DNA of 64,000 nt. Source: Quercus robur (lineage: Eukaryota; Streptophyta; Magnoliopsida; Fagales; Fagaceae). The stretch is taken from assembly GCF_932294415.1 (NCBI RefSeq), contig NC_065535.1, positions 69,495,362 through 69,559,361 of the forward strand. The letters run 5' to 3'. The position numbers and the translations under genes are program-made. The notes beneath the pieces were generated by a model. That model did not search any database and was not told where the DNA came from. It was given only the letters and a program-made list of their open reading frames with translations. Below are positions 49,519 through 61,378 of this stretch, one piece after another; position 1 is the stretch's first letter; every line of letters begins with the position of its first letter.

Positions 49519-50195
49519 TGTACGGCACGAGACTCCCAAACCCATTTGAGCCTTGGGCCTTAAACCCCAACTTTACCATACAGCCCAATCCTCTTGACCA
49601 AAACTGGACTCTAAGCCTGCTGAGGCCACGGGCCTAGGCCTCATGACATGACATTCGGCCCAAAACCCATTGAACAAGCCATTATGACATATGTTCATCA
49701 TAGTTCATAGCCTGGGAGTTACCCGGCAATGTACACCTCGGACGGGAGCATGATTGATCGGGAACACTGTATCCCAGTTGCCCGATACTGCCTTGGGAAG
49801 TATTGCTACCGAACATCTCTTCTGGAGTGGGGAGCCAGCTCCAATGCCACTCTCACCACATCCCACTCCTAACTAAACACCCACTTATCGATGATAACAT
49901 TGGACCTCATCTACCATTAACCACAAGAGTAATCATAACTCCCCACTAATTATTAGGCTATAAATATGAGAAGAGAAGAGGGGAAATGGTCGTTGAAAGG
50001 CTCACAAAGAAACGGAGGGTAGAGAGAGTGAGTGTACCAAGCTAGGATAGTGATAATAGGGAGAAAGGGGGGATTTAGTTCCATTGGGTCTTAGTATAAA
50101 GAACTACCCAGAGTAGGAAATTCAAAGCTCATATCATAAATAGATTGTGAGCCCAAGTGAGGGTTGGTCCACCAACCCTAACTTTGGCGCGCACA
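49519..50195 (+). mobile_element. 5' LTR of a Ty3/gypsy fossil
   Basis: 677 bp beginning TGTACGGCACGAG and ending GCGCACA, followed by a primer-binding-site-like TAGCGCCATCTATGG. GGCTATAAATATGAG near 49950 is a TATA candidate. It shows no similarity to the LTR at the other end of this composite element. Confidence 0.7.
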
Positions 50196-53100
50196 ATTAG
50201 CGCCATCTATGGAAATCTCCTATAAAGTCGTGGTTCAATTGAGACTCACGCTCGGGAGAATATCTGAAAGACGTTCAGGGAGTTACGCTAAAAGTTGTTT
50301 GGTGGGATCTTCTCAGGGATCCACTTGGCGAGAACAAAGTCACAAGAGGTACCAAGATAGGGATCGTGGACAAGAGGAAGAATGGTCCGGCCTTGGAGAG
50401 GGGTCGTACCAAACCCATCGGACAATGTCGAGTGCTTCAGGGTACGGGTAATTTGACGAGAGAGATGAGAAACTTGAGCGGTTACACAGACTAGTGAGAG
50501 ACTTGGAGTTGGAAGCAAAGGGTAGGCACCGGAGAAGGGATTGAGATAATCAAGAAAGGAGATCTGATAGTGGGGAAAATCGTTATGGGATAGGGTCCAA
50601 TCAATCTGGTTCCCGTCGACGTCGGGATCGTTCATACTCACGGGAATCCTGTCGACACTGAGACCGCTCACACTTACCGGAGTCTCGTTAACGTTGGGAT
50701 CGTTCACGCTCACGGGAATATGTAGATTAGGGTTCAGATTCCCCAGATGAGCGACGGCCCCGTAATGCCACTATGGACACTATGAGCCGTGCCTTACGCA
50801 AAGCTGCTTGGTCGTCGTTCTTAGACGACATTGAACGAGCCCAAATGCAGAGTAGATTTACGTGCCCACCGTTCAATTCCTACGATGGGAAAATGGACCC
50901 AGTAGAACACGTCAGCCATTATATCCAGATGATGTCTTTGCATACTCACAATGACGCATTGATGTGTAAGTTATTTCCTTTGAGCCTCAGGTCTACTGCT
51001 TTGAGATGGTTTAATGGGTTACAGAAAGGATCCATTCACAGTTTTGCCGAGTTAATCCAAGAATTTGGTGTTCGGTTTGTAACTTGTAGCCAGGTACCAC
51101 AAGCAGTGGATGCATTACTGTCTATGAAGATAAGGGTTGGGGAAACCCTTCGCAGTTATGCCAGTCAGTATTGGGAGCTTTATAATGAGATTGGCGGGGG
51201 CAACGAGAAGATTGCGGCGAGCACCTTTAGGATAGGGCTACCTGAGGACTCCGAACTACGGGAGTTATTGACGAGGAAGCCTCCCGAGGATATGAGGCAA
51301 CTCATGAGGCATATTGAGGAGTATAAACGCCTAGAGGATGATCGGATGTAGAGTAAGGGCAAGGCCCCGGTAGTGAACCGTCCTTGGCATAGTGGATTTC
51401 AGCTAATGCCTCAAAAGGATTTAAGGATATAAGAGCCAGAGTTGCGACTAAGGGAGGCAAACACGATGTTTAAGGAGCCGGTACACAGAATCATAGACTG
51501 GATCAAAAACGAGTTGTACTTCAGATTGCCAAACAAGATGGGGGTGACCCGTCTAGGAGAAACCAAAATTTGTATTGTACCTATCACAGGGATAAGGGGC
51601 ATACCACCGAGTAGTGCCGGGTGTTAAATGACCATTTAGGACAGTTAGTGAAGGCAGGATATCTGAAGGAGTTTGTGGTGGATTCGGGGGACAAGGGCAC
51701 CGAGCAAGGTGCTCAGCGAAGGGGGCACCCTCCCTTTCCTCCATTAGGAGTGATTAAAGTCATCCATGTCGCCCCGAGGGGTATTGCTATGGCTATGAGC
51801 AGAGGAGTTTTGACCGTAGCACCCGTGGGAAATTGCTCGAGCGAGCAACTCCCTAAGAAGAAGATGAAGATTGGTCGAGAACCCATCGCTTTTAACGACG
51901 ATGATTTAGAGGGAACAATCCAGCCACACGATGATGCATTGGTGGTGACGGCCCGGATAAACAGTTTCATAGTAAAGAGGGTAATGGTAGATTAGGGAAA
52001 TGGAACCGATGTGATGTATCCTGACCTGTTTAGAGGGTTTGGACTAAAGAAGGAGGACCACTCAAAATATGATACGCCCCTGGTCGGGTTTGATGGCCAA
52101 GTGGTGATTCCTGAGGGGCAAATATCACTTCCCGTGAATATGGAAGGAAAGGAAGTAATAGTGACTTTTATAGTTGTCGCTTCGTTTTCTCCTTATATTG
52201 CCATTCTAGGAAAGCCGTGGATCCGCGCGATAGGGGCAGTCCCCTCCACCCTACATATGAAGGTTAAATTCCGCACCGAGCAGGGTATTGCTTTAGTAAG
52301 GGGAAGTTAGCAGGCGGCCAGGCAATGTTTAGTGGCCGCGGTCAACTGGGAGCATAAGCAGGCTAAACAGAAGGACATCGCTGAGGAGGCTTCTTTATAG
52401 CAATTATAGGAGTCCTAAGAGGGAATGGGGGCTAGTTGTGTCGAGGAATTAATTAGAGTAAAGATACTACCGGACGTTGATCGGTATTTTCAAATAGGGG
52501 CAAGTGTGGGAGATCGAGATAAGGTAGAAACGTTGTTATTTCTTATACAAAATGTAGATGTGTTTGCTTTGAGCCCATATGAGGTGCCTGGGGTTAATCC
52601 TAAATATATCGTTCACAAGCTTAACGTAGACCCATCATTTCCTCCAAAGAAGCAAAAACCAAGAAGGTCAGCTAAGGAACACGTTGAGGCAGTGAGACAG
52701 GAGGTCGAGAGGTTAAAAGAGGCCAGGGCGATAAAGGAAATCTTTTTCCAAGAATGGCTAGCAAATACCGTAGTGGTCAGAAAGAAGAACGGCAAATGAA
52801 GAGTTTGTGTAGATGTCACGAATTTGAATCGAGCATGCCTAAAAGACCCGTTCCCTATGCCAAAAATAGATCAATTGGTCGATGCCACTTATAGGCACCT
52901 GAGGATAAGTTTCCTGGATGCCTTTTAGGGTTATCATTAGATCGCTCTAGCTGCCGAGGACCAGGAGAAGACGGCATTCATCTCCCCTGATGCGAACTAC
53001 CATTACACCGTGATGCCCTTCAGGTTAAAGAATGCCGGGGCAACATATCAACGAATGATGACAAGAATGTTTCGGGACAAGATTGGGCATATGGTTGAGG

Positions 53101-55145
53101 TGTACATTAACGACATGGTGGTAAAAAGTAAACAAGAGACGAGGCATATAGAGGATCTCTAGGGGGTATTTGAAGTTCTTCGGCAACATAAGTTGCGCCT
53201 AAATGCGGACAAGTATGCTTTTGGGGTGGAAGCTGGCAAGTTCCTAGGATATCTGATCATTAATCGTAGGATAGAGGTCAACCCGACCAAATTGAAGCTG
53301 TACAACGCCTCAAGTCGCCGGGCAATCTGAAGGAAGTGCAGGTGTTAACCGGAATGCTAGCTGCCCTTAATCGGTTCATTTCTAAGTTTGCCGACCGCTG
53401 CCGTCCATTCTACCAACTTTTGAAGAAGTGGAAGGGGTTCTAGTGGAATAAGGAATGTGACAGAGTTTTCCAGGATTTGAAGGAGTATTTAACGCGGGCA
53501 TCCATGTTAATGGCCTTGGAACCCGGGGAAGACTTATTCATGTACCTCTCGGTGTCTGATCATGCTATGAGTGTCGTACTATTAAGGGATCAAGGAGTAC
53601 AGCAGTCTGTGTATTACATCAGTAAGACCTTGGTTGATGTTGAGACAAGATATTTACCCTTGAAAAAGTTGGTTTTGGCACTAGTGCACACTACGAGGAA
53701 GTTGCCTCACTATTTTCAAGCTCATACCATCTATGTCCTGACCGAGTACCCCTTACAGTCGTTGTTGAAAAGATCCGATTTTACGAGCCAGATAGCTAAA
53801 TGGGGGACCCGATTGGGATCTTTCGATATAAGGTACAGGCTAAGAAGTCTGGTGAAGGGCCAAGTTCTTGCCGATTTTGTTGCAGAGTTTTCTCCCAAGA
53901 ACAAAGGGGAAATGGTGTACCATGTGGAATGTCGCCCATGAAAGGTATTTGTGGATAGTGCATCAAGTGCTATAGGGGCTGGTGTCGGAATTGTCATTAT
54001 CACCCCAGAAGGAATACAGTTGGAGCATTCTTTCAAGCTAGGGTTCAGGGCCTCTAACAACGAAGCTGAGTACGAGGCCTTACTTGCCGGGTTAAGAATT
54101 GTTTTGGGTATGAGTGTCCGGGATGTAAAGATTTATTCAGATTCTCGGCTAATGGTTAGCTAGGTGCAGGGCAATTTTGAAGCCCGGGATTCTCGAATGA
54201 AAGAGTATTTACAAGTGGTAAAGCAAGTCTTAAGTGAGTTTAGAACGGTAAAGGTGACCCAAATGGCCTGAGGGTAGAACAGACATGCTGATTCTCTAGC
54301 CACGTTGGCATTATCAATAACGGAGGATGTGCCTCGGTTAATCAAGGTAGAGCTTATAGCGGAGTCGGACATTAATATAGTGGTTGGTGTTGGTGTTGCA
54401 ATGATTTCGATGGCCGAGCCATGTTGGATGGACCCAATCATTGACTTCTTGGCCAAGGATTGAATCCCGAATGATGAGAAAGAAGCTAACAAGGTTCACC
54501 AAGTAGCTACTCGGTACTGGTTATCGGCAAACCGTAAGCTGTATTGGAGGTCTTTTGGGGGGCCGTACCTTTTGTGCTTACACCCTAACAGAGTTAATGA
54601 ACTTCTGGCCGAGTTTTTATGATGGGGTGTATGGCAGTCATGTGAGAGGATGTTCATTGGCACATCGAGCAATGACTCAAGGATTCTGGTGGCCATAGAT
54701 GCAGAACGATGCCGTAAAGTATGTACGTAAATGTGAACAGTGCCAAAAGCATGCCCCATTGATCCACTAACCAGCAGGCCATTTGAATCGATCAATAGCC
54801 CCTGGCCCTTTGCGTAATGGGGGCTGGACATTCTTGGCCCATTCCCTTGGACCACGGGCAATCGAAGGTTACAATGGTCCAACTGGCCTACTACCAGCAC
54901 AAGCTCAAGCAAGGTTATGATACCAATGTAAAGCTAAGACCGTTAGCCCTAGGAGATTTGGTATTGAGAAAAGTTTTGAGTACTACTAGGAATCCAGCCT
55001 AAGGAAAGTTAAGGCCTAATTGGGAAGGACTGTATCGCATCATTTCGGTGGTAGGAATAGGTGCGTACTATTTGGAGGATCTAGATGAAAAAACTGTACT
55101 CCATCATTGGAATGTAAACAACCTAAAGAGGTATTATTATTAATA
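50196..55145 (+). mobile_element. Ty3/gypsy (Tat-type) gag-pol fossil
   Basis: Ordered remains of gag (about 50,770-51,350, with the retrotransposon-gag stretch TALRWFNGLQKGSIHSF), aspartic protease region (about 51,950-52,310), reverse transcriptase (about 52,430-53,300), RNase H (about 53,480-54,260) and integrase-related parts (about 54,500-55,140, closing HHWNVNNLKRYYY). Gene order protease-RT-RNaseH-integrase identifies Ty3/gypsy, and the sequence style is that of Tat/Ogre elements. It is broken in more than ten places and cannot be active. Confidence 0.88.
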
Positions 55146-55207
55146 AAAACAATCCTGTTTAGTTCTTCTTTAATTCATTCCAATCATGTATCATGTGTTT
55201 TCCTATC

Positions 55208-55640
55208 TATTGAAGTATTAAACAGAAATTAAGTCATGTCAGGTTCCTTGGACTACAGACTTAGTGGAAATTAATACCCTTTGGCATTTATTGAAGTATT
55301 GAATAGAAAATAAGTCATGTCAGGATCCTCAGACCACAGACTTAGTGGAAATTAATACCCCTTGACATTTATTGAAGTATTAAACAAAAACTAAGTCATG
55401 TCAGGATCCTCAAACCACAAACTTAGTGGAAATTAATACCCCTTGACATCTATTGAAGTATTAAACAGAAACTAAGTCATGTCAGGATCCTCGGACTACA
55501 GACTTAGTGGAAATTAATACCCCTTGACATCTATTGAAGTATTAAATAGAAACTAAGTCATATTAGGCTCTTCGGACCACAGACTTAATGAAAATTAATA
55601 CACTATGGTACCTATTAAAGTGTTAGTCAAACATTAACTC
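55208..55640 (+). repeat. 81-bp tandem repeat after pol
   Basis: Five units start at 55208, 55289, 55370, 55451 and 55532, with a partial sixth at 55613. Each contains TATTGAAGTATT, AAGTCATGTCAGG and TTAGTGGAAATTAATAC. The period is exactly 81 bp. Tandem repeats between pol and the 3' LTR are known from Tat/Ogre elements. Confidence 0.92.
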
Positions 55641-56114
55641 AAGCATTTAAAAGAAATAAACCCCTAATTCTCTCTCTCGGATCACAAGGTTTGTTATCAC
55701 CCAATAAAAATGTAAACCGCAGTAAGCCCATGAGCATCACTTAAAGCATTTTAGGATGCCTTGGACTTGGCTGTTATTTGGTCAAACATTAGAACATTTT
55801 CTTAAAGATTAAACTTGTTAGAATTGATAGATTCAAAGTGTGTCTTAATAGTACTACGGATTCAATAGTTTTGATTCACTCCGATTACCAATTAAAAATA
55901 TGTGTAAACTTTGTTTTTCTCTTGTGTAAGCAACTTTGTACTTTCATGGCATATGATTATGTTAAAACAAAGGACAATCAAAATGAAAATTACATAAATG
56001 AAGAAAATAACTCATACAAATTTGAGAAAGCAAAAATGCATATGTCATTAAAACATGTCTTGGAAAAAAGAAATTCCATTACAAAAATTGTAACTACATT
56101 ACAAAAATGAAGAT

Positions 56115-58718
56115 TCATTGTTTCAATTTTATCTGAAGCTTGTCCTTGGAAGTCTTGCTAGCTAATTTAGCTGCTTCAGTAGGAATCATTTTTTCTTTTT
56201 CTTTGGGGGCTCCTTCGGTAGGCATGGTAACTGAAGCTAAGGCCTGTTCAAAACCTTGGGAAGCTGCCCCATCTTGTGGAACCTCTGCGGCCTTATCCGA
56301 GGATATTTCCTTGGAAACTTCAGGTTCTTTTGTTTGCTCCTGCTGACTGGGAGGAAGAGGATCCTGAGGCTGTGTTTCTTCAATCGAGTCAGCAACTGTA
56401 GAGGCTACTTCACCTTGAGTGGAAGGAAGGTCCGAGGATCGTATGGCTGGTGGGAAATAGATGTGTTCTGGCCTTCTCAGCTTAGAAGAAGCCTCAACCC
56501 CAACTCGGTTAAGGGCTTCCTCCCAAGTATGAGCACAGTAGGTTCGGCACACAGCAGGGACCTCTGTCCGAAGGGTTTCCTCGGTTTCAGCTACGCCGAC
56601 GTCGTCACCATGTTGTTTAGCCTCGTCCTGAGCCTTCTCGGCCTCCATTTTTGGCTTCTCGGCCTCAGCTTTCAACATCTCGACTTGATCTTTAAGCTTC
56701 TGGGCTTCTTCTAGTTTCTTCCGAAGGGCAACTATTTGCTCTTTGAAAGAAGCCAGCTGATCATTGGCATTACGCAGGAGCTGCCTCTAATCCTCGGCCT
56801 GCCTCTGAGCGCTCTCCAGAGCCGATTCAGCACTCTTCTTGGCCCTTTCCTCCTCAATCAGCTTATTCCTTAGATCTTTGTTGGATTGATCTGCAACGTT
56901 GAACGACTGCATAGCTGCTATGCGCCTATTCCTCTTGTCGTCCAACTGCCAATAGCAAGAGTTGGTTATCTCTTCAACCCTGAAAGTAGCTTGGACAGCC
57001 TAAAAGAAAAGGGTTAGTAACCTAACAAATAACAATAAAGAAAAAAAAGGGGGATAGCATCATACCATGCCCAGATACCTTTTGAGGTTAAGGAAAACCT
57101 TATTCTTCCTGATAGACCGCAGCTTGGCCATATCAGTGGGGAGTAATAAAGCCTCCTCCAAAGCCGAGGCCACATGGCACCCAGCACCTCCATTGAAATC
57201 CTTGATGGATGCATCATCCCTCAGGGGTTCACCATTTATCATTGGAGCTGGAAGCCAAGCCTGAGGCTCAGGTGGCTGATTATCCCCGCTCTCCAAGGCT
57301 TTCTGCCATGTTTGGCTAGTCTTTTGATGCTTTGTAGCTCTTTGGGTCTCGTCTTTATAAGTAAGACAAGACCTCCCAGCCTCTACTACCTCTTTACCCT
57401 TATGCTCTCTCTTCCTTTTTGGATCAGCAGGTTCAGGTCTAGATGGCAAAGACGGCTGAGGAGGAGGAAGAGGAGATTTGGGAGGAGGAGGAGGAAGAGG
57501 AGATTTGGGAGGAGGAGGAGAAAGTTTGGGCTATGTGGATTTCCCCGGTGCACCTTTTCTGGGCTGAGACTCTATTAAGTCCATCAAACTTCTTTGGGAT
57601 TTCCTTTGGATACCCATTTCATCCGAAGTGATGACGTTTGCTTGTTGCTGAAAGTCAATGTTAGCCGATGTACACTCGGAAGATGGAGGTTGGTTGAACA
57701 CTTTAAATTCGTCCGAGGAGTCTAACAAAGTTACAATCCCCTCTAGATTTTCTTCTTCTTCTTTTTCTCTTTCTTCCTCCTCTTCCTTAAGAACGGGTTG
57801 GGACGATGATGCTCCTACTGAAGGGATTCCCACAAAGAGTGGTTGAGTAAGGGGAGTACCTTCAGGAATTGGAATACCCTCAGGAACGACGAATCCTTCG
57901 TAGGCTACACTAATATGATGGAGTCGAGGATCGTTAGCTTTTATCACACACTTGGGGGCTTGAAATGCAAAAGAAATGGGCATGTACCCAAGGATTATGT
58001 GCGCTGCTCATAATTGACCGTCGGCTTCGTTTACGAACACCTCAGGCCGTAAAATTCTATCTAGGCTCTCTTTGTTGACTAAGCTGAGCTGAGGTTTGGT
58101 AGAAAGTCTGTCTGCAAAATCATTAAAGTGGAAGGAAATTTTGTTAGAAGCAAAGATAATGTGAAACAAAGGGAAAATATAAGCCAGGGTGCATAAATTT
58201 ATGACTATACCCCCACCTGGTGCTCCCTTCTCAATCGGATAGGGAAGGCCATCATGCCATTCTCCAGAAAAGATTAAAAAATCCTCCTTTTGCCCTTTGT
58301 TTGATGTAGGGAGGCATTGGATTAACCTTACTTCAGGATACCTTGACTTAAGGTAATATCCCTGCCCCGTTAAATGGTGTAGGTTGTACACCCAGTTCAC
58401 ATCGTGGTGGATCAAATTCGAGTTTGTTCTCTCATTTAGGACTTCTATACTCCCTAATACTCTAAACATATTTGGAGCGCATTGTGTGGGAGATAATCTA
58501 AAGAACCTAAGATAGTTCCTCGTGATGTTACCCATGGGAATGGTCATCCCTCCCTTTATAAAGGCGATCATTGGGATGACCACCTCTCCTATTTTCCTAG
58601 CATCTACCCATTCCCCCTGGGTAGCGTATCTCATACCCACTGTTGGTGGGACCCTGTACTTAGCCCTAAACCTTTCCCTATCCTCCTCGGATTCAACTAA
58701 ACCCTTGAACTTACCCAT
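56115..58718 (-). mobile_element. antisense ORF block of a Tat-type retrotransposon fossil
   Basis: Minus-strand open frames at 58718-58008, 57983-57531, 57449-57060 and 56678-56115, lying between pol and the 3' LTR. Antisense genes in this place are a known trait of Tat elements such as Grande and Retand. The first part (MGKFKGLVESEEDRERF) is a well-kept globular domain; the last part is rich in Glu, Lys and Ala with a coiled-coil look. Intron-like stretches with GT-AG borders occur near 58,100-58,220 and 57,000-57,065, as these genes are often spliced. The function in the family is unknown. The block belongs to a broken element. Confidence 0.7.
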
Positions 58719-59216
58719 TTTCTAAGAAGTTTTGAAGAAAAATTAACAAGTTTGAAACGAAAACTAAGAGGGTTCAAGGAAACTTACAGGTTTGAAAAGA
58801 AGGTTCCCGGACAAATTTTTAGTATTTGTAGACGCACAGGGAAGTGAGAGAGAGTGATAGGTTCAGTGTATGAGCTCTAGAACTGTGTGATTGTTGAAAA
58901 TAGGAAAGTGAATTGATTTGAAAAGCTATTTATAGTGGCACAAAAGTTACAAGCGAGAAAATTCCCGCTCGTAAACCTAGGAAAATCCTCCACCGTTGGA
59001 TTTACTTCCTGTTGTTGAACGTGGGGGACAAGAGTGCGGCCAAAATTTAATGATGGCACGCTCTGGACATCGAAGCATCAGGAGCGTGCCTTGGGCAGGT
59101 AAAAAGGTATTTGGGAGTTTGGGTAGACAAGGCATAACCATAAATGGGATGGGCTGAGGATATCAAAATCCTTCTTTTCTCCCGAGGAGTCGAAAAGCAA
59201 GATTTTGAGGGGCTAT

Positions 59217-59993
59217 TGTGGGGGCCAGTTAGCCAGAAGGTACTACTAAAACTGTACGAATTGGGCCTATGGCCCAATCCGAGGATAGTCAAATAAGGTT
59301 ATAATGGGAATGGTATAAGAAGAAGAAATAAGGATTGTATATGATAGTCCAAAATATGTCCGAGGAGAAAAGTCATCTCGGAAACAGAGATCCGAGATTA
59401 GTAAGAATGTCTTATCATCTTGGACATCTTTCAAGGTTGCATCACAGTTAGAAGTTAAACATTGGATAAGGGATGAGAAAAGGAAGGCAACAAATATCTT
59501 TAAAAGCTGCTACCTCCACATTAAATGCATCCCAGCTAAGTCTCTGGCCGCATTAATGTGGAGGTGATACCTAAACAGTGGTTAAGCAACCTTACAGCTG
59601 CTAGTTGAAGGTTCTGGGAGGTGTTGGATGGGACAAGAAGGAGTTCCTAGAAACTAACCTACATGTGTATGGTAGGGATGATACCAAAATTATAGTATAT
59701 AGGAGAGGTGGCCCAAAGGAGACACAAGGAGAAATCAAGAAATCCTTGTAATAATCCTTTGAACTCTTGTAACATTGATCATCAACTGGATATTATAATA
59801 TAGATCCTCGGATTGTGCTGAGGACGAATTTTCTCATTTCACTTGTGTTTGATTTTCTTAAATAAACAACGGTTATTGTCTTTATCACAAAATAGAACTA
59901 GTTCTTTTACCCACGCTCTACAAATTCATTGTTTAGGCTTATTGGGCTAAAACCCAATCCTTTATTGGGTCCAATCCAAATTCTGCCTTTACA
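59217..59993 (+). mobile_element. 3' LTR of a Ty3/gypsy fossil
   Basis: 777 bp from TGTGGGGGCCAGTTAGCC to CTGCCTTTACA, preceded by the purine-rich tract ATTTTGAGGGGCTAT. It resembles the solo LTR at 20261-20934 at both ends but not the 5' LTR at 49519-50195. Confidence 0.8.
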
Positions 59994-59994
59994 A

Positions 59995-60372
59995 CTACAA
60001 AACTGGTTGTAGCCTAAGGCAAAAACATTACTCAATAAAATAAACATTACTGCATATTTTGAAAATCTAATTGTTGAATTGCATGTTCTTTACACTTTTA
60101 ATACACATGTCAAATTTTGTATCAATCAGATATTATTTACTATTTGATCTATAAGCTTATATATTATGCAAAACTTTAAATTATAAAAATTTGCAATTTA
60201 AACAATTTATTGATAACATAGCTATTGATCTTTAATTTTCTAGAAATTTTGTAAGCATGGAGGATATAAGAAAAAGATGTAATCCAATGGTGGATTTTTC
60301 CAAATGCACCTCAAATAAAAAGATATTGAGTAAAGTTGTAGCCTTAGACTGCAACCAGTTTTGTAGCTAAAC
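59995..60372. mobile_element. MITE with GTTTAGCTACAAAACTGG ends
   Basis: About 378 bp with long inverted ends: left CTACAAAACTGGTTGTAGCC, right the inverse of GTTTAGCTACAAAACTGG, and ACTCAATA-type words follow on both arms. The outermost 5-6 bases of the left tip are replaced by the LTR end, so the retroelement inserted at or in this tip. Other tips of the family are at 49366-49439. Confidence 0.65.
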
Positions 60373-60438
60373 TTTTTCCTATAAATAAATGTTGTTCATG
60401 AAAAATGTTGGGGAGATAAACATCTTGAGAAACTTCTT

Positions 60439-61059
60439 TGAGTAATTAATATAACATAGAGAGACACACTTTAACCCAAAAGGCTTTAGCCCAATGAGTA
60501 TGTGCTCAATTATGTTATATTAACTACTCATTTTTCTTATCTTCATTTAATGTGAGATTTCACTTACATGTGTAATCTAACAATCTCCCCTTCACGTGTG
60601 AGTCTCTACCTTTCTGTGGGCCATAATCAAATCCTACTCACTCCCTCGTGCCTAATGGACTTTTCACTTCATCAACGCGTCATCCATGGGCCTCCATGTG
60701 TCAACACCGCACATCTTTTATCCTCTATAGGAGCCTCGCACTTCACCGTTGTCTAGCACAATTGGCAATAATACTCCTCTATTGGGCCTTTTCCAAGATT
60801 TTTTGTGTGGGTTTTATGAGCTTGCTTGGTGCAATATATTGTCCCCACTCTAACTGCGAAAGGGACGTGCCCCATTCTATTTGCGAAAGGGCTTCCAGTA
60901 CACATACTCCTTTCTTGAGTAATTAATATAACATATAGAGACATACTTTAACCCAAAAGGCTTAAACCCAATGAGTATGTGCTCAATTATGTTATATTAA
61001 CTACTCATTCTTTTTATCTTTATTTAATGTGGGACTTTATTCACACGTGTAACCCAACA
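60439..61059 (+). repeat. 144-bp direct repeat pair flanking 333 bp
   Basis: 60439-60582 and 60916-61059 both start TTGAG or TGAGTAATTAATATAACAT, share GAGTATGTGCTCAATTATG, and end CAACA or CTAACA. The TG...CA ends and equal length suggest an LTR pair of a TRIM-like element, but no primer-binding site, purine tract or target duplication is visible. Confidence 0.6.
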
Positions 61060-61175
61060 AAAAAACACTATAATAGACCCATACAACATCTTACTACTAA
61101 TTTTAATAATTTATTCAATTATTCACCTGGGTAGTTACTTGGTCAATATTTAAGCATAACAAGGAACCCTAAACC

Positions 61176-61200
61176 CTATATATATATATATATATATATA
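61176..61200. repeat. (TA)n microsatellite
   Basis: About 12 TA units. Confidence 0.9.
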
Positions 61201-61378
61201 TTCAAGCATAAAAAGTTTTTATACAATATCCTAGGTTGTAGGTTTTTTTATGCAACTCACTATGTGGCCGTTAAAAGAACCATCCACATGTATTATTTAA
61301 CGGTCATGTAGTGCCATAGTGGATTGCATAAATATTCCTACAATTCAGATTGCATAAAAACCTCGCTTATATATATAA

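Noticed and set aside
55208-55640. CRISPR-like regular repeat array
   Set aside because: The units are contiguous 81-bp tandem repeats with no unique spacers, in a plant retroelement.
49519-59993. A single element bounded by a normal LTR pair
   Set aside because: The two end sequences share no visible similarity and the flanking pentamers do not match.
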